Source of the DNA: Lycorma delicatula
Taxonomy: Eukaryota; Arthropoda; Insecta; Hemiptera; Fulgoridae
Direction of reading: 5' to 3'
Assembly (NCBI RefSeq): GCF_047948215.1
Contig: NC_134455.1
Location: 291,549,647-291,613,646 of the forward strand
DNA length: 64,000 bases
In this document: one piece after another, positions 59,500-64,000 of the stretch
Numbering within the stretch: the first letter of the stretch is position 1
Layout: every line of letters begins with the position of its first letter
Translations under genes and position numbers: made by a program
The notes under the pieces: model-generated
What the model saw: the letters and a program-made list of their open reading frames with translations, nothing else
The model's database searches: none
What the model was told of the DNA's origin: nothing

Positions 59500-60300
59500 A
59501 ATATTTGAGGATGATTACAATTGTTCTCAACACATACCCAATCGATCCACCACTGCCATCGTTTTTGTTTGCTTGTACCCTTCCACCCTTCTGCACCTTG
59601 ATATTATCAATTAGTACTTTCTCCCTCTTCCTCTCCTTTCTTCCATCATACCTTCTAGAACTTCCATTAGTATACATTTTCTCCTTAGCCGTACCTTTTC
59701 TGATACTTTTTTTGTTCTTTATTACTTTAATTATTTTTCTCTGTTCAGCAGCTCTATTCAGCAGTTCATTTCTCGCTTTATCTGTCCTTTTCTGTCACTT
59801 CTTTGAGTCTTAACTCCATCATACTACGTAATTACAGTTTATTTTAGATACATCATCACCATTGTTTTATTTTTTTTTTATTTCGTTTTCTGTTCTGCAG
59901 TCTACTTTTTATAATGGTATCTAAGTATCTATACTGTTTTTCCTGTTCAATTCTTTTTTCCACTTTCTGTAAAACATTTACACGCTTTTTTGGTATCTAC
60001 CCTCCTTACTCTTGATTTCAATAATTTATATGCATGTTCATCTCTTTATATGCTTGAGAAATTTTAATTATATTTTCAAAGTACATATTCAAAAAGTAAT
60101 TTTGATTGAACATCAAACATTATTTTCAAACCCGTTTCTAATTCAGGTACAGTCCTTCAGAAATTCTTTATTTTTTAATTCTACTCTTTGATTTTATATT
60201 ATTTCCCATAGTTTATCCCATTTGATGCAGCCGAACTATTCTATATCGATTAAACATTTTAATTTTCCTATCGATTAAACACACACTTTTCTTTATATAT
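59500..60300 (-). pseudogene. RTE-like LINE C-terminal remnant
   Basis: On the minus strand, near 59940-59880, 'QEKQYRYLDTIIKS' and 'DCRTENEIKKK' (across a frame change) match the LINE block (EQV..F.YLG..I..D.R...EI..RI). Near 59690-59520, 'LMEVLEGMMEERRGRGRK' and 'LIDNIKVQKG' match the closing segment (..EG...G.R.RGR.....IDDIK). Frameshifts and stops throughout; no catalytic block survives. The + strand open frame at 59505 is the shadow of this. Confidence 0.45.
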
Positions 60301-63300
60301 TTTACTAATAATTCTATTAGTCCGATAGTTTGTGACAGCTTCCTTTTTTTTAATTTGTTTTAATGAATGCAAAAAAAGAAAGTTGTCACAAAATATAAAA
60401 AGGAATCGAATATGCGTATAATCTGATTTTTAAATCACCAAGAAAACAAGTTTTTTTTTTACAGAGGTTGTCTACTATTAAGAACATACTACATTTATTA
60501 TTGAAATGTTTTTTTACCGATCGTGTATTTACATTAAAATAATGAAATGTCATCTGCACACTAAGAGCAAATTAATCTTAAAGGTTTCTGTAAATTCCAG
60601 TTAAATTATATTTCATAAATTTGTGACGATTGCTTTCCCGTAAAAATGCTTTATTTATTTATACATTCACTCCCATCTTTTAAATTTTAGAGCGTGCCAT
60701 TTGACTGGTGTTGCACATAACGCAACTCATGTCACAACTTGATCATCAATACATGTTGTTTTTCAGTTTTCACTTCTGCGTCTTTTTCTTCATTATCTTC
60801 ATTTTTTATTGAATTTTCACGTGATATATCTCGAATAAAATTTTTGTTATTCATGATTTAACTTTAAAGTACTCTGTTTCTTTACATTTATTAATTCAGA
60901 TGATTCGTATTAAATAGCGCGGCACCTTTATTAATTATAGAGACGGGTATTTCTAATTTATTCATTACGTAGGTTTTATATTACATTCACAACATTTCTG
61001 CAGTCTTATTTCTAACTGATTCCATCTTATTTTTAGCCTTGCATTTTTTTTTATGTTGAAATTTCACGTTATGCTACTGTTTTTGTATATGTAATTTTTA
61101 ACATTTTATATATGAAACAAAGAAAAAAAACATAAGTTATTAATTTCCTTTATAAACCTCTTGATTTAATTTTTTTTTTGTCTTTAATAATTAACTATCA
61201 TGAGATGTTGTACTTTAAGAATTAAGAGTCGGGTTGGTCGGTTAACCAGGAGAGTCGATTGAACTGGAATCATATAATAGGGAGAATACTATGTAAAACT
61301 TAACCTACAAAATGTGGTTAACTTACTGCAACTAGATAGAATGTTTTTTAATTCCCTTCAACATTAAATTTTATGGGATAACTTGATAATAAATATGTAT
61401 TATTTAATAACGTAATTTTTTTTTCATTTAATACTCATTTTTCGTTCCGGCTTTTGCCTGGAAAGTTCGAATCCTGTCCAGGTGAACATTTTTCATACAC
61501 TACAAAATTCACTCTCATGTTATCTTAAAGTAAGTGGATTGGTTTTGTTTTTAGTTTGAGAATACATGAATTATTTTTATTTATTAATTTAAATTTTACG
61601 TTATTACGCATATAATGTTATTTTGGTACAGCAAAATTTTCTCTTGGACAACATATTTAATATAATAATATATGTTTATACTTATATTTACTACAGTCGC
61701 AACTATCACTTGTAACATTATTACCACAAACTGTTTATACAGTTGTATAGTATAGCATTTCATGGTAGTTTTAATTAATCCCACTTGAGTCGTAATGATT
61801 AATGATAATTATTTATCTTTTATTTACTTATTAAGTTATTAACTTTTGTTGCTTTGCTTATATAAAAACCAGCATTGTTAACTTGTTTTCTGACCGTATG
61901 GTCTTTCATTAAAACACTAAACATCCGTCACAGTAATTTGCAGACCGCAATAGTAATTCATAATAAGTTAACCTGCAAGATTACATATTATTTGATTCTG
62001 AATGCAAAATTATAATTGTATTCCCAGTTATGGAATAGATTGAATTATTCATTATTTTTAACAGTGTACTCTTGGTTATAAAGAGTTTGATGAGTGCTTT
62101 ACAGTGTAATAACAAAATTATAATAACACTATATTTATTAGGTTTTAGCACTTAAATTGAAGAACCAATGAGATCTAAAATAATAATATCTGAAAATATA
62201 TTGGAATAAGTCCAGCAATTTAGTTAGACTCTTTCTTTATCTTAAAGTCTATAATCATAATAAAACTTTAAAAAAAAGTTAATTTAATGCTCTTTTTAGT
62301 ACAATCTATATTGCATGAAAAATAAAACTCGGATTAAAGATCAAATTAGACGGACTGAAACAATGGTAATTCCTATTCCTTTTGTGTGGCAATGAAACAA
62401 TGGTGCTTAAAATAAATACTCGTACGTGCGTATGAGACAACCGCAGTCCTCTGGAATGTTATCTGTAGGCTCCGTTAAAAAGTCACTCGATTTGATAAAA
62501 TGAGAAATCAGATGAATTAAAAAGGATTTAATTTATGACAAAAACCAAGAATAAAAGATAAACTGTATACAGAAAATTTACAGTACGGATACAGTTTTTC
62601 AATCGTTTATTTTATACTTGTCATTTATCTCGGATTAATTATCTTATATGTATTTCCATCTTTATATATATTTTACCACGTAATGGAATTGTTCGTAAAA
62701 ATTGTTTTAATGCGTTGTACATATTATTATCGATTTTCTTGATAATCAGTTCTAAATTTACCGAATTTTTTTTAACACATATTTTCTCTTATTATATGTT
62801 TCTTATAACTTAAAAAAGACTATTTGAATCCAGTTTTCATTAACTCACAAACAGCTATTTAAGAATATTTAAATTAAAACATAAATTTTAGTTTATATAT
62901 GAGCGTCAGTTAAAGAATTTATATTTTCTTTTTACGTTAGTACTTTTGGCGTTATGGCAGACTCGAGAAACAAATGTTTAAGTGCACTACCCACAAAACT
63001 AAATTTTTATTGCATTATTTATATTTTCCTGTAAAATTATTTTTTATTTTACACTAGTAAAGTATTAAACAAATATTGTTTTACTTATTCTTTTTTTGTT
63101 GGTATTAACTGTAAGTCGTCACATTTAATTGTAATATTGTGGGCCTATATCAAGAACTTAAAATTCATATTAATGTACATTAATAGTGTACATGAAGCAA
63201 TATATATATATATAAGTTCTAAATAAAATATTGGTTTACTTTTTATTGCAATGAGAGAATCGAATACGTGCTCTTTTTATGTTAGAGATGTTCCTAAAAT

Positions 63301-64000
63301 ATTATTTCCAATTTTCTTTAGCTTCGGAGTAACTTACAAACCTTTTCAATACCTTTTTTTTCACCTTGAAATTTCTTTATACAACAGAAATTTGAGGGTT
63401 TATTGAATTTTGGTGTAACAATATATGCATCTGTTGGTTTTTCTCAATATACATCAGTCAGTCGTATTTCTTTTTTCTAAGTACTGGAGTATTACTATAA
63501 ATAATTAAATATAAGTTAGAGCTTAAACTTATTCAAATGAAATATTAACTGCTTGTGTAATCGATTGTTTTTATTACTCGTAGGTTAGCTAGTTTATGCA
63601 TCTACAAATTACTGTTTTTTAACCAAACTACTCATTTTTTTTTTTTGAAAATAAAACACTAATTAAAATAGCTTTTTAATCTCAGGAATGTCTTAATCAA
63701 TTTATCCATTATAACAAGAGGAGGAAGTTAATATTTATTTAAAAAAAATAAAAGTAAACAAAAACAAAATATTTTGCTATCTAATTTTACTGTAAATTAT
63801 ATTTTTTGTATTAATGTATGTTGAGTTCAGTTTGCTTAGAGGTGTTATTTTGAAAGGACATTTACTGCTTTAACATAAAATTATTAAATTTGTAAAACAA
63901 TTATATTTTAAACCATACACAATAAAACACTCTCGTTACCTTAGTACTAAAATAGAATACTTGCAAATCGTACATTTTACCGTTTTTGGGAATGAAAACG
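60301..64000. other. AT-rich sequence; one SINE fragment, otherwise nothing recognised
   Basis: No coding motif found. 61200-61330 and 62330-62470 are slightly GC-richer but carry no supported frame. Confidence 0.5.
61443..61530 (+). mobile_element. tRNA-derived SINE (family 2) fragment
   Basis: 'ccggcttttgcctggaaagt', the B-box-like 'gttcgaatcctgtccaggtg', 'aacatttttcatacactaca' and 'aaattcactctcatg'. The same order as the body of the 36468 copy; the A-box half is missing. Confidence 0.5.

Noticed and set aside
59505..59813. 102-codon hydrophobic + strand frame resembling a membrane protein
   Set aside because: The opposite strand reads as a LINE C-terminal remnant; the hydrophobic frame is its shadow.

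Overview
The window looks like a stretch of an AT-rich insect nuclear genome, probably hemipteran. This is an inference from the non-LTR retrotransposon families present and from the arthropod style of the repeats. No bacterial or organellar gene, rRNA or functional tRNA is visible. Almost everything that can be named is a transposable element or its relic, set in long AT-rich, gene-poor DNA that reads as intron or intergenic sequence.

The best-preserved object is a full-length I-type LINE on the + strand, 45921-52050 (6.13 kb). It has a 10-bp target-site duplication, a 5' UTR, ORF1 with zinc knuckles, ORF2 with AP-endonuclease, reverse transcriptase and RNase H, and a 17-nt poly(A). One in-frame TAA at 48177 cuts the endonuclease, and ORF2 has no upstream in-frame ATG. 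The copy is recent but probably not autonomous as it stands.

Layout from left to right: an R1-like LINE 3' tail (1-172); a mariner-like DNA transposon relic with both terminal inverted repeats (317-1735); a CR1/L2/Jockey-like LINE tail (4054-5010, -); two tRNA-derived SINE families scattered over the window; an RNase H-bearing LINE relic (6740-8060, +) carrying a nested GC-rich insert; an RTE-like LINE with a mutated catalytic site (11295-13975, -); further LINE C-terminal relics (17605-18325 and 20275-21170, both -); an RTE-like LINE with the RT core deleted (25370-27604, +); an R1-like gag fragment holding a 30-bp perfect inverted duplication (28862-29745, -); an I-like LINE tail (30359-31075, -); a SINE split by an R1-like LINE (34808-36065); a Helitron-like terminus (about 37830, -); a degraded 145-151 bp tandem repeat (38640-39060); an R1-like tail, a Jockey-like LINE with poly(A), and a second R1-like C-terminus (40340-43600); a large (CT)n microsatellite; the full-length LINE; an R1-like RT fragment (57069-58500, -); a SINE; and an RTE-like remnant (59500-60300, -).

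Two short + strand segments look like host exons rather than repeats: 28623-28724 (34 codons, splice sites on both sides) and 52557-52637 (about 27 codons ending in TAA, splice acceptor upstream). If they belong to one gene, most of the window lies in its introns and the elements are intronic insertions. I could not recognise the protein, and both calls rest on splice signals and base composition alone.

The window also holds several perfect short-loop inverted repeats, some of them inside LINE relics. This suggests repeated local snap-back duplication.
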